A stretch of DNA of 64,000 bases, from positions 1,984,001 to 2,048,000 of the forward strand of contig CM062380.1 in the NCBI GenBank assembly GCA_031310005.1, given 5' to 3'. A model generated the notes under the pieces. The model was given only the letters and a program-made list of their open reading frames with translations, was not told where the DNA came from and ran no database searches. Of the stretch, positions 12,366-24,344 are shown one piece after another. Position 1 is the stretch's first letter. Each line of letters starts with the position of its first letter. The translations under genes were made by a program, and so were the position numbers. Source of the DNA: Dactylellina haptotyla. Lineage: Eukaryota; Ascomycota; Orbiliomycetes; Orbiliales; Orbiliaceae.

Positions 12366-12843
12366 GATGTCAGTCCGGTAGAGCGAGACGAAGGGCAAAT
12401 ATGATGGCAGTGATAGGAGTAGCTGCGGTGGTGGGTTTCCGGGGGTTGGACCGAGCAGATCAAGGGGGGAGAGCTGGTGGCGGGGCTGGTAGGATCAGAT
12501 CTGAGGGGGAGTATCTCCAGTCGGCACTCGAGTACGCAAGTCGCTTTGAGCGGGGTGAGAATGGGAGCCGAGATGTGATACTTGTAGCAGGGGCTTGTTC
12601 TTATAGGCTCCAAGGAGGAACTGCGGTCGTGAGAGGCGGCGTGGAGGAGAAACGGGAGGAAGAGAGGACGGCTGGGCGGAGAGGAGGATAGCAGGAGAGA
12701 TTTGGGTGACGTTGGCGGGTGATGGCCAAATTGGTAGCGAGATGAGCATGAGACCACGCAGACTAAGCTCGCCGCCCAGACGAGACACCACCCACCCGCT
12801 TATCTATCTACACCTGCAACTGTAACTCCACAACTTCGGAATA
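12366..12843. promoter_or_regulatory. divergent promoter SNF7 / prolyl-hydroxylase-like gene
   Basis: About 480 bp of G-rich (plus strand) DNA lie between two divergent start codons and must hold both promoters. Open frames in it (60-130 codons) are low-complexity shadows with no family resemblance. Confidence 0.55.
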
Positions 12844-13813
12844 ATGCCCAAGGCTTCAGCTCCTGCGTCCAAAAAGGGCAAGAAAGAGGCTGCCTCAGCA
12901 AACGATGCCAGTTCGAGCACGCCCGCGGCCCCGGAAACACCACAATGGCCAGCCTTCAAAGGCTTCCTGCCCCCAGAACTCCTGCAGCTCGATACAGTAC
13001 TCGACCGCCAGATCTTGACCATTTCTCGGTTCTTCACAGCGTCGTTGTGTAACACATATATCCAGTTCCTCTCCAACTTGCCATTGACCACCACACCCAG
13101 CAAACCCAAACGCGGCGAGGCAGTACGGGTGAACGACAGGTTCCAGGTCCAGGACCCAGTTTTTGCAAAAAGGCTTTGGTTGGAAACAGGTCTTAAGGAG
13201 CTTCTAGAGCGAGAGGACAGCCAGGAACTTCTCTGGGGCCAGGACGAGCTGAATGCCGGTGTCAAAGCATGGGGGTTGAATCCGAATATTAGAATATATC
13301 GTTACACAAAAGGTATCTACATCGCAGAAATTCCGTTGCAGCGTATCAGAGATCCTATAAACTCATTATCATCCTTTCTGCAGGCCAATTTTTTGATAAG
13401 CATTGTAAGGACGTCCAATTCCGAGCCTAAATCGCACCAATTGGGAGATAGATAGGCTACTGATTTTGGTCAAACAAAATATTGCAGATGATGATTCAAA
13501 CACCCTAACCCTCGGATCTCCTCCGGCGCAGCATCGTACAATATATACTCTGCTCCTCTACCTCACCGGGCCTACCGACGGTGTCGTTGGAGGGGAGACA
13601 GCATTCTACCGAAACGAGCCTTATATCCCGCTCTCAAAGAGGGAACTGAAGGAGTTAGCCGCTTCGGGGCAGCCGCAGGTAATAGATGTGCAACCGGAGA
13701 AAGGAATGGCGCTACTGCACCGGCACGGTGACGAATGCCTCCTTCACGAGGGAAAAGAAGTGCTTGCCGGCGTCAAATGGATTATCCGTAGCGACTTGGT
13801 GCTGGATATTTGA
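12844..13813 (+). CDS. 2-oxoglutarate/Fe(II) oxygenase, prolyl 4-hydroxylase-like
   Basis: Predicted cytosolic or nuclear dioxygenase of the P4Hc fold; the substrate is unknown. Exons 12844-13312, 13384-13404 (21 nt) and 13488-13813 join in phase to 271 residues. The double-stranded beta-helix ligands are visible: HYD at residues 163-165 (iron His and Asp), reached only by splicing the small exon to the last one; the distal His in LLHEGKEVLAG (about 250); and the 2-oxoglutarate-binding basic residue in GVKW (about 260). RTIYTLLLYLTGP and GGETAFY also match the family. The N-terminus is lysine- and alanine-rich, with no signal peptide. It is shorter than Tpa1/Ofd1 and lacks their second domain, so it is a single-domain member. 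Confidence 0.9.
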
Positions 13814-14049
13814 ACTGAGACGGCGGTGTGATGTGTTGGGGCCCGGTTGAAAATAGACCTCGGTCCAAATTACCGGTATTAGTTAGCTCAGCGCACCCCG
13901 GATGTATGACATCTTTATAAGATACCGTGCGTGCATTTGCATTCGCGATTTCCTGGACCTCGTTTGTTTATATTGATACACCCCAGTACCGTAACATTTG
14001 ATACTTCGTATACTGTCGTTCTCACCATTGCTATAACATCTCGACCGAA

Positions 14050-15226
14050 ATGGACGCAAAGAGCTTATTCGACGTTAAGGTACACGGCTCCCGTCTCACC
14101 CTTACAACTACCCCGGACCCTTATCGCTTTACTGACGAGTACAAATGGTTAGGGCAAAGTTGCTCTTGTCACTGGCGGCGCCAAAGGTACAACCCAATTC
14201 TCAATACAACCGCAAGTCGGAGGAATCTCTAACGTTTTCTTTGTCGCAAAGGCATTGGTCGCATGATTTCCGAAGGACTGGTCGCCAACGGAGCTAAAGT
14301 CTACATTTCTAGCCGAGATGAGAAGGCATGTCAGACGGCCGTCGAAGAGCTAAACAAACTGCCTGGTGGTGGTTCCGCACACTACATTGTTGCCGACTTT
14401 TACAAGCTAGAGGCGGTTCAGAAATTGGCAGAAGAATTGAAGAAGAGAGAATCAAGTTAGTTTGCCCTAGATATTATATCAGCGATTATGTTCAGCTGAT
14501 TTGTGACCCTTCTACAGAACTCCACATCCTCGTCAATAACAGCGGTAGCAACTGGGGCGAAACATACGACAGCTATCCAGATAACGCCTGGGTTCGGGTT
14601 CTGACATTAAACGTCCAACGTGTATTCACCATTACCCAACTAGTAACCCCTCTCCTCGAGGCTGCTCAACAGCCGTACGACCCCGCGCGCATTATCAATA
14701 TTGGAAGTGTTGACGGTATCCGGACACCGAAATTGGAAACATAGTGGGTTTTGACACTGCATTTATCAAAGGCGAGGTCGTTTCCAGGCTAACGGTCTAC
14801 AGTGCCTATTCCGCTAGCAAGGCTGCCCTCCACCACATGTCGGAAGTTCTCGCACACCACCTCGGTCAAAGAAATATCACGTAAGATTAACACAAAGTCA
14901 ATAAGTACATTGGGCTTCTATATAACTGAAACTATGATAGCTCAAATACCATTGCCTGTGGTCCATTTGAATCCAAGATGATGGCTGCCACCTTAAAGAA
15001 GTTCCAGAAGGATATCGAAGCTGCGATTCCCCTATCCCGGATAGGCACTCCTCAGGATGTTGCCGGTACTGTTGTTTTCTTGAGCAGCAGAGCTGGTTCG
15101 TATGTTAACGGTGCTACTATTACGCTAGAGTAAGTAAATCTTCTGTTCAAGAATTCTAGAGAGAAACCGTGCGTTAATTTGATTCCAATGAATAGTGGTG
15201 GAAGTGTAGCCGGCGCCAAGTTGTAG
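14050..15226 (+). CDS. short-chain dehydrogenase/reductase
   Basis: NAD(P)-dependent oxidoreductase of the classical SDR family. Seven exons are in phase: 14050-14079, 14153-14186, 14252-14455, 14518-14743, 14803-14880, 14941-15129 and 15196-15226, giving 253 residues, a typical length. Motifs are the cofactor-binding TGGAKGIG, NNSG (in place of the usual NNAG), the catalytic Ser in INIGSVDG, YSASK with catalytic Tyr and Lys, and the C-terminal VNGATITLDGGS. The best remembered resemblance is to rhamnolipid-biosynthesis-type 3-oxoacyl reductases (RhlG-like), but the substrate cannot be told. It lies 236 bp downstream of the oxygenase on the same strand. No other secondary-metabolism genes are nearby, so a cluster is unlikely. 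Confidence 0.92.
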
Positions 15227-16130
15227 ATGTTGCTAAATTCTGCCATCAGTATAACGGCCAACAAATGCGCCATAAAGCCGTGATAGACACATGTACGATA
15301 TAGATCTCGAATGCAAACCGATTGATGTGATAGAGTTAGTCAATTATAAGTCATGAGTGCTATGCGATGTCTATTCTTGTGCGTCAGCCCAGGTGCAAAT
15401 CATCGGGATGTATCCGGATCACCAGATTTTCATGGTCAAGCGATGACGGGTGGTCGCGAGTTTAAAAGCTACATCTCGAAGGAGCAATATTTCTGAATAT
15501 AGCAACACACGTCTCAAACAAGTACCACAAATCATGCAAATTTTGGTCACAAATCCGATGGGTATACATCCAACTAGGAAACCCCAAATAATCGGTCGAT
15601 ACCCCAAAGCATAAGAGTACAAATATCTCCAACATAGTGTTAGTGTCTGTGTTTTTTTATGTTACATTGAGATATCTTCGAGACGTTCAACGACCTAATG
15701 GTTCGCTGATGATCATAAATGATACCAGGATCTGCCTTTCATTCTCATAACCACTCCTCTAAATTTATCATTGTTAGAAACTGTCCTTACCATCGTGTCC
15801 TTCATTTATATACCACCAACTCTATGGATCTTCTTATAATAAGTTACATTCCACTTACATAAATTTAGCCGACTATTTTCTTTTGGAAGTTATTGAGAAA
15901 CCTAGCACTAAAGGTATGTTCGATTGATCCATTCTATCTACGAAGTGCATACAGTATTTATTATACATTTCCTATATCTCCTTCTCCTAGAAATCATTTG
16001 AACCTTCTTCTATATCCAGTTTTCATTTGCATTCTATGCTTACACCGATCTCTTCTCTAGCACCGTAATCTTATAAACCCTATCCAAACCTTTCGTAAGA
16101 ATCGAAGTATTCTCAAAAATTAGGGCTATA
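15227..16130. other. AT-rich intergenic region
   Basis: This holds the 3' flank of the SDR gene and the promoter of the next plus-strand gene. It is AT-rich with no supportable coding frame. A pyrimidine-rich stretch just upstream of 16131 fits a fungal core promoter or leader. Confidence 0.5.
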
Positions 16131-17049
16131 ATGGTTCTTAAATCTCGTAACCTCCAAGTCTGGATTGAAAAGCCAACGGGCAACTTCTGTCCCAAAACAC
16201 ACACGCCAATCCAAGAAAAGTCCACCAGCTTCTCTTATCTTAAATCTACCCAAAAAATACTCCCGGACCACCCACTCCTTGTCAATGAAGCCTTTGTGGA
16301 AGCTAGTCCTGAAGGGTCCCCATACTCTATCGTCGTTCGTATCCCACCGCATTGGCGCGACATAGGAGTCCAACTGATCATTGACGGTGTGGAGCAAGGG
16401 AGCTTCACGCGCTTCAACCGTTTCAAATCATATGAAACCCGTATTACCGGACGTCGTGTGGAGAGAACGACGATGCGCGGGTTTCAATTTTCCAAACTCC
16501 GTATCGAAGACGGCCACGGAAACTATGATTTCAACGATGAAGCCCACTGCAAAGGCGGATATATCGCCAATCAAATTAAACGGGGCGAGATCAAGCCGAT
16601 TGAGTTCATGATCGGTAAGAAGGCAGTGGGGATTATTCGTGTGAATGTCTATCGGGTTGGGAAAATCGTGCCTGGGGGTGAGTTTAAAGGGAATGGGGAT
16701 TGGACTCCGTGTACCGTGGTGGATGATATTGGAGCCTTGAAGATGCAGAATACGGTGGAGAGTATTACTACGTAAGCATAACATGTGTTTTTGGCCTCGG
16801 AGGTCCCTATATTGGCATATTGATTATATACTGGTGAGAGCTAACTGGAATTTTTGGTTTTATTTTGACAGCCTCGGCAAGCCGACGAGGTGCCAACCAA
16901 CAAAAGTTGTTTATGCAGAATTTAGGGACCGATACCCTTTCGAGACCTTCGTGTTAAAGTACCGCTCCCATGAAGCACTTGCCGCCGATAATCTCATGGT
17001 TGTGAAACATTCGTCATTCCGAAAGCTCGTTTCCTGCATCACTAACTAG
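16131..17049 (+). CDS. conserved fungal protein, DUF7918-like
   Basis: Function unknown. Two exons, 16131-16771 and 16872-17049, join in phase to 272 residues; the junction reads ...SITT-LGKPTR. The product starts with a beta-rich segment (NLQVWIEKPTGNF) and has SIVVRIPPHWRDIGVQLIIDGV, followed by RRVERTTMRGFQFSKLRIED and GIIRVNVYRVGKI. This order (a variable substrate-like N-terminus, then a 'FxFSxLxxxD' strand, then 'GxIxVxxYR') recalls the fungal DUF7918 family. No signal peptide, membrane segment or catalytic motif is seen. It is convergent with SPT6. The family call is from memory and moderate; the gene itself is well supported by open-frame length and the in-phase intron. Confidence 0.7.
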
Positions 17050-17558
17050 TTTAAACTCCACCCGAGAATACAAGTGGGATATTCTAAAAAGTTGAAAGTC
17101 GAGCAAATTTAGACGCGCATTTAGGGAACGATTAAAAATATACTTTTCATGTAAGAGAATTCTAGAAATTCCAGGTTATTAGGTGGGAGAATTAAAGAAC
17201 GAGTCGATTTTTTAATTTTTAGAGCTTAAAAAATTGTCAATGATAGAGATGCATATGATACTATTCTCTAGGTGATTACAAGGGAAATAACATGGTCCCA
17301 TTGTGGGACGGGAACCGGCACAATTCTGTCTATAAAAGTTGCCATTGTTGTTGGCTGTCATAAGGAAAGGAAATGTCAAAAACGAAAAGATGGGCAAGAA
17401 AATATAAACCCCTAATATGGAACTAGAAAAAAGACCTTTTGAACCCGAAGAGCTGAAGAGAGTGAAAACACACGCCGTGCGAAAGAACGAAAAGTAATAT
17501 CCATGCCATACACAATATTTTACAAAATTTATTAATAGGTGGATGCGGATTCAGTTCG
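17050..17558. other. convergent intergenic region DUF7918-like / SPT6
   Basis: AT-rich 3' flanks of two convergent genes. No gene is seen. Confidence 0.55.
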
Positions 17559-20500
17559 TTACCTTCGCATTGGCGGCGGACCACCATACCTCTGCTGCCG
17601 CATCTGTTGTTCTGCTCTTCCTTGATATTGTTGCTGCTGGTTTGTGAAGAGGATTTTGAAGCCCTGACAATTTGTGAATGAGTAAAAGATAGCCTTGGTC
17701 AAAGTAAAGATTGAACTCACATTGCACAGAGCATTCACGTCACCATACAGATTGTTAGCTAGTGAAAATGCCTGAGGAACAACCGTGACTTTCCATGAAT
17801 GGCAGGGCTTGTTCAGTCCAGTCTTGAAACAAAGATCAAAGTGGCCTGGTCTTTTTGGATCTGGACAGAAGATGTACACCGTTCGTCCAGGGAAAGCCTC
17901 GGCGTAATTTGCCAGCCATTGTTCTACTCATAAGTTAGCATGTCGTATTCTCTATTCAAGTTTCATCGGAAACTTACCGGCTTGTTCGCGTGTACAATTC
18001 TTGTATTTATCATGTCTTTCAATTTCGCCAACCTTTTTCGCCATAGGCTTGATGTGGTTGAATATTAGATCATCGAGATCGCTATATGTATATTTGCCGC
18101 CGACTTTCAACGTTCGACCTATAGAAAATTCATTCTCTTTATCAAGTTCGAGAACATCAATATGCTGGTAGATATTGTCGCCGACTTTCCAGGTAATAGC
18201 AATGTGATCTTGTCCTTTCGACGACGGACGGATAACCACATCTCCCCGCGAATGTTGTGCAAGATACTCTTCCGCTTGTCTACTATTAAAAGCACGGAAG
18301 AGCGGATGCTTGATAACACGTGCGGCGCGATGTTGTTCCTCTTGCTTGACGGTGAGGGCGACCCGATCCTTTTCTTCCTGGTCCTCATCCCACTCGCCAG
18401 GTTCGCGGTCGTATGTCTTGCGGAACGGGATGCGAAGCTCCGACTCCTTCAATGTCAGCTCCGCATAGAAAGACCTGATATTGACAGTCTTTAACTTCGC
18501 CTGAACAGTCTGAGAGACGTGAAACAAGCTATGCGGTGAGACTCCAAATTTGTCTGACATCTCCTCGGAGGCGACGTTACCAGTGATACCGCAATCCAGC
18601 TTAGTAACGAGGAAGCGGTCGGTAACGCGCCTAATGTTCACAGGCACAATCATACCAGGGACAAGCGAATCTATTGTCTCTCCGGTCAATTTTGTGAAGA
18701 TCTCCTCCGGAACCAGCTTACGGAACATGTTTCGTAACTCTTCATAAGGGACCTGAAGTTCTGCTCTGATGGTTTCCAGAGTAGCTCTCTTCCGTTGGTT
18801 GAAATTTTTCTCCAGCTCGTCTGCATACTCCTCCAAAATCAACTCGTTAACCTTATCCTGGTCTTCTTGTTCGATGAGCTGTCTTACGACAGCCCCTGGG
18901 TCGTCGCCGTGATTTGTGATACCTGCGACATCTTCTTCATCGAGCTCGAGAGCATCGGCGGCCATTTTGCGTCCAAGTTCGTAGTCCTGAGGATGAACTC
19001 GAGTGCTATCGAGATACTCAGATTCCGACTCTGACGGGTCATACTGGATTATAGTGAAACTAGCACAGTTGGTCCAGACGCACGGGCCCATCAACGGTTT
19101 GATGTTTTTATCGGGATCACCGACCATAGAACTTCGGCTCTGCACCTGGCCGCCATTCTGGCCAATCATCTTTAGCATATGACTTGCTTTCCTAGGTCCC
19201 ATGCCGCAGAGATACGGAAGCATATTAGCGATGTACTGGCTCTTAACCACCTCGTTAATATCAACGCCGCACAAGTTGACAATGTCCACTATGGCACTTT
19301 GCAAGTTGGCTTTGAGTTTCTCGGCTGGAAGTAGCTGCTGATCTGGATGGAAATTTATTGAATAAACGTCATCTCCACAGGCCGCGTACTCCAAAAGGGG
19401 ATTCTGCATGTAACGAGCTAGCCCGGCGCAATAACGTCCTAACTGACTTAAACTGGGGAAGTCCGCAACAGCTCGTTCGCTTCCCATATAAAGCCGAGCG
19501 ACTTCGTCCTGAATATAGAACACCTCGAGGAGATTTCTCTGCCCGTCATGCGCATCATCGTCCGCACCTGCAACTTGCAGGTTCTCCTCATCTATGATTT
19601 TTTTGAGGGTCGTCTCGAGAGTGTGCGTTGCGACTGTGAATCCACCAACCGCTATTACATCGGGCTTGCGATGATTGATGAAATTGACTAGCTTTTTGAT
19701 TTCTTCAGAATCCCGTAAGCCATTTAGCTTTAATGTTTCTAAAACTTTGCCTTCTTCATCCATGAAGACACAAAGAATACCGTCCCGCAGATCATTCGCT
19801 TGGCCGACGGACATGGACAAAACGCGTGGTAATTCGCCAAGTTTAAGGCCTTTGGCTAGGTAAGGCGCTTGGTCGAGGCGTTCAAGATAGTTCTTGCGCA
19901 CTTGCTTCGCAAGCTCGTCTTCGCAAACTGTCTTCAGGTTTTCTTTGTAATTCTTCGACATGAGAGTGAGCAACTTTTCCATTGCAATGTCAACAACGTC
20001 CTTTCGCTCCTCGTTCCAGGCGTCGGCCTGGTCACTATAGTTCTCCGACGATATCAAGTCGTAGAGCTGGCGGAGGAAGCGGGTTTTGGTTGCCATCTCA
20101 ATCTGGAGCGTGACCAAGCCCTCACTTTCAGCGTGCAGCATTTTCAGGAACCTCGAGGGGTTTCCCAACAACGCCATTGTGGATTGATTTTTGAGATATT
20201 TGAATTCCTAAATTAAAAGAATTAGCACCATGGCAATTTGGTACATTGAGATAGGGCAGCTTACATAATAAGGGTGGAGCTCGTCAATCTTCTTCAGACC
20301 TTTGTCAGTAGTTTTGACATGAAGCTGTCCGTTTATGAATAATTTCTGTCGAACTACTCGTCTCAACACAGGGTTCATGAAGAATTCTTCTGCAAGCATC
20401 ATCTTTGCGGCTTTGAGCGCTTCAGCACTAGTCTTGAAATCGCGAGAGTCAAGACAGGAATCGGCCAGCTCGTTCGGAAACTCGGCTGGTTCATCAGGGA

Positions 20501-22118
20501 ATTTACGTTTCTGGTCGAGACTGACGTTCAACGCAAACTCGGCGGCGGAGATACCAAATGCTTTCACCAAATTATAGACCCGAGCCTTTCGGATCTTGTC
20601 ATAAATTGTACGTGTAGCTCCTGGCCGTTTCTTATGTGCTCCATTGGCGCCATTGGATTGGGCTTGGGTAGCAGATAAATCCTTGATTTCTTCAGAATAT
20701 TGAAACTGAAGGTATTCTTGCAAGTCTTGAATTTCTTCGATATTCTCGAGATCGCCAATTCGACTAGTATAAGTTTCGTCTTGTAGGGCGAGGGATTGAT
20801 AAGTGCGTTTGACGGCATTCTTCTTGTCGATGAAGGCGCGGTATTTCAAATCGAGTTCCATGACCGTCCAGAGTTCATCTTGGCTCAATAGTCGGTCACC
20901 TCCTCGTGCTTCGTTATGAATGATATAATCCTTTCGATTCTGATAGATGAAAGGAATCTCCATGTTATCCTTCACAATAAAGTCCAGAACTCGATTAACA
21001 GCGCGGAAGAATGGCTCTCTGTGGTGAGGTAGCAGAGTCCGCTTTTGACTGAACAGGAGGGAGGCTATCCAGTTACCCTCTTCGGCATATTCTTCATCTG
21101 TGATATTGACGTGGGCGTACGCTTTTCGCGCCAATTGGAAGCGCTCCGGGATGTCCGTAGAACGGATTTCGTTGTCTTCATCTGTAAGCATACGTTCTTT
21201 GAGCTCACTAGGCTCGAAAACATCTTCAAGAGCCATAACTTGTTCCCTATTCTCGTCCTCGAGGTCCTCGGCGGTCGTGATAGCCCAGTCGTATTCGTGT
21301 CCATCTCCGAATATTTCTTCCATCTTTTCCATTGAGCCAGCTTTCAATCCGCCGTCTCCACCTGCTGTTGCTCTCATCTTTTGCTGGGCTCGCATTGCCT
21401 TGGCACGTTGACGATCTTCTTCTCCTTCGTCCGATAACTCATCATCCTCGATGAAATCGTCGACATCAACAAGATCTTCCAGTTCTTCCACCTCGCCACC
21501 ATCGTTATCGTCGGAGAACATATCGGACAGAGCACGTTCTTCATGGTCACGAGCCCGTTCTTCCGTTCGGCCGCGTTTAAACCGTTTGAGTTTCTGGTGG
21601 TTCGGGTGAGTTTAGTCAATTTGGAATCGTGACGCGGGATAGACGAAGCTTGCATATCGCTTACATTGCCCTTCGGTCGTTCCTCTCCCATATTTTCGGC
21701 GATGAGATCCAGGTCTTCTTCGTCCATTTCATCATCATCTTCTTCCTCGCGAGTCGGCCTTCTACGCTTTCTCTTCCGTTTTCTACCCCGACCTTCTGAT
21801 TCGCTGGGGCTATCTTCGTCCTCCTCTTCTTCTTCGTCATCGTCGACTATGAAGTTCTCGCGGACCTATGACGCGTCTGTCAGTTCCCAATCGTTGCTCG
21901 TTTTGCCGTCACTGCGTTTGAGAGCCGCCAACCTGCTTGAGGCCCTCCATTTCGTCCTCGGTGTTATCTTCTTCACTAGAATCCATGTTGACATCGTTGT
22001 CGCGGGATTTTCTCGGTTTCTTAACCGTGGTCTTCTTCGTGACTTCGCCGGTCTCGTCGTCCATGCTCTCATCCCCCGACTGGTCGTCCGCCTCTCGGTC
22101 AAGGTAGTTGCTGCTCAT
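17559..22118 (-). CDS. SPT6: SPT6 histone chaperone / transcription elongation factor
   Basis: Nuclear factor that travels with RNA polymerase II and reassembles nucleosomes. Six exons are in phase: 21933-22118, 21665-21865, 20265-21593, 17978-20207, 17721-17923 and 17559-17663, giving 1417 residues. The first 250 or so residues are strongly acidic (Spn1/histone-binding type). They are followed by the helix-turn-helix core, a YqgF-like region near 700-770 (ILCVFMDEEGKVLET), a helix-hairpin-helix near 890-925 (LPYLCGMGPRKASHML), an S1 domain near 1100 (LVPGMIVPVNIRRV, FLVTKLDCGITG) and tandem SH2 domains from about 1210 (HPLFRAFNSRQAEEYL, RGDVVIRPSS). The tail is Q/R-rich (YQGRAEQQMRQQRYGG). 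The start follows from the acidic MSSNYLDREAD N-terminus. Confidence 0.97.
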
Positions 22119-24344
22119 GTTGGGCGGACTGCAAGCAGTTGACGGGATGTAGGGCTAGAGACGCGATAAGGATGGATCGGATGAGTATCGATTGGGGGGA
22201 AAGGGTCGGCTATCGATGCCAACACCTGCCGACGGAGTGAATTCTCGAGAGGGCGCGAGGAGGATGAGGAGGGGGAGAAGGGGGAGAGATTGTTGATAGA
22301 TCCTGCTGCGAAGAGGAAGAGAGAAGAGAAGAAGGCGTTTGGTGCAACTGAACTTGCCTCTCGAGCCGAGTTGAGCCACACTCCATCCGCCGCGAGTCAC
22401 CAGCCACGCAGCCACGCCACGCCACAGAAACACCCTTCGCAACACATCGCCGACTTCAACTTCAAACTTTGACCTCTTCGAGCAAACGCATCACAACTAT
22501 AGAATACATCTACAAACGATCTATGGTACTCTTCTAAACAACAAAAGAAAACATCCGCTAGCTAGGTACGATACTGAGTTTCGGCAATGGCAATTGCTTC
22601 CGCCGACGGAGCAGGCGGTTTTACCAGTGATTGATGATCGCACCGTGTAACCAAGCCGATATTCGCGGCGCGGCGCACGAGGATACTTTCACAATTCATC
22701 AATTGGTCAGTCGTAGGCTGGCTGGGGGAAAAAGGCTAGATTCACCACTGCCGCACAAACCCTCCGCAATAGTCCCACCTATGTTGATAACAAAAAGTGA
22801 AATATATGCCGCATCCCGCCTGGATCGAACGCGGAGGCTCAGCATTCTCCCACCTCGACCCTAGGAAAAAAGTGTCATCATCCGGTGGTGCTGTCCGAAT
22901 TAAAAGATTAGCCCGGCGCTTGTGGCGCGCTCCAGAAACTCGTGCCGGAAACCTTTGATGTTTGAAGCAGATGGGCCTCAACAACTTGCTGCGAAAACGA
23001 GTGGGTCGTTTGTACCCCGTCCCAAGAAAGACGTTTCGAAACCTCGCTGATTGATCGAAGGACCAGCCACGCAAAGGGTTTTGTTTTCTGTCTTTCTTTC
23101 TATCGGCTTACCAACCATGAAGTGGGAAGAGAAAAATCAATGGAAGAAACAGATGAGATGCCAAAAATATCCCGATCATCAGCGGCGAGGGATGTTTCTG
23201 CATTGAGGACCGATGAATCGCTAGAATTCATACCATTCGGGCGCCGGCTGGAGGGGTTTCGTTAGGGAGAGCCAAAGCGACCGAGTCAGTTGGTCAAGCG
23301 GAAGAGATGATGGGCTTTTAGGCAGCTTTCGTCTGATCCCGGCCCCAATGCAATATGTGCTACAGGACGGTATGCACTTCGCTCGAATCGAGGGCTCTTT
23401 GACGGGGGCTCACATGACCCGGGAGGGGCCGTCGAGGATATTAAGTCTATACATACAGTCGTGCGTGCGTGCATACACTCTCAATTCGGAGTACCAAGAG
23501 GACTACTCAAAACTCGCTTGAGGATTTTCTGAGAAAGACAAACGAGGAGCGATAATATTATCAAGGGACACGATTTATTCCGATCGATCCCCACGTGTGG
23601 ACGTTCAATCGCTTCACGAAAGCTCCACTCGAGAATGGAGCGGGTCTGGGTGGAGGGAGGAGAGCGTGAGAGAAGGAGATCGTGTACGAATGAACGGCAT
23701 CAATCATTCTGTGACCGCGGTGCTGTCCCTGAAACATCCACCCCAAACCCGGCCCAGATGAGACGAGCAGAGTGATACCTTTGTGCCTCTCGTGCGGTTG
23801 CTCTGCTCTGCTTGCTTGCCATTGAGATCAATAACTGCTTGCTCGCCTGCTTGCTGATACTGCTAATTATACCAACATTGCTCTCCCATTCGCCAGGCCG
23901 CTTTTCCTGTTAAATACTCTGCCTTCCTCCTTTCGAACTCCCCTTCTCGCTCCTCCTCCATCACTCTCACCACTACGATCCGCCTGCTTGGCCATCATCG
24001 CATCGCCTTCGTCTTTTCCTGCTCTTCTTGGACTCCTCCCTTCCGTCGCGCCCTGCTCTCTGTCGGCTGCGTATTCCGTTTGGCGGCCCCCCTTCGGCAA
24101 CACACGTGAGGGTCTCCAGGCCTCTGCCAAATTCACCGAGCTTAGCTCCACCCCCCAAACTTGTTGGTTGCATTTCCTCAGCTACCCCTCGCACAAATCT
24201 CACAACGTCCCCCCAATCCTCTCTCGACCTCTCTCTCCACTAGCCGTAGACCGCCATACCAAGCTTCCCAGGAACGGCCCCGTCTCCCGCGCTTCTCAGC
24301 ATCCCCCCGCCTCTTCTTCCTCCCTCTTCTCCATCTCGCCCAAC
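22119..24344. promoter_or_regulatory. 2.2 kb divergent intergenic region SPT6 / MAPKK
   Basis: Two divergent start codons flank this region, so it holds both promoters and leaders. The last 500 bp before the kinase are pyrimidine-rich, as in long fungal 5' leaders, and carry an in-frame upstream ATG at 23988 that stays open into the kinase. No separate gene is supported. Confidence 0.5.

Noticed and set aside
12844-15226. Oxygenase plus short-chain dehydrogenase as a small biosynthetic cluster
   Set aside because: No backbone enzyme, transporter or specific regulator is nearby and the neighbours are housekeeping genes.
22800-22865. Possible tRNA on the minus strand (GTTCGATCC-like B box)
   Set aside because: The stems needed around the putative T-loop do not pair properly and no acceptor partner is found upstream.
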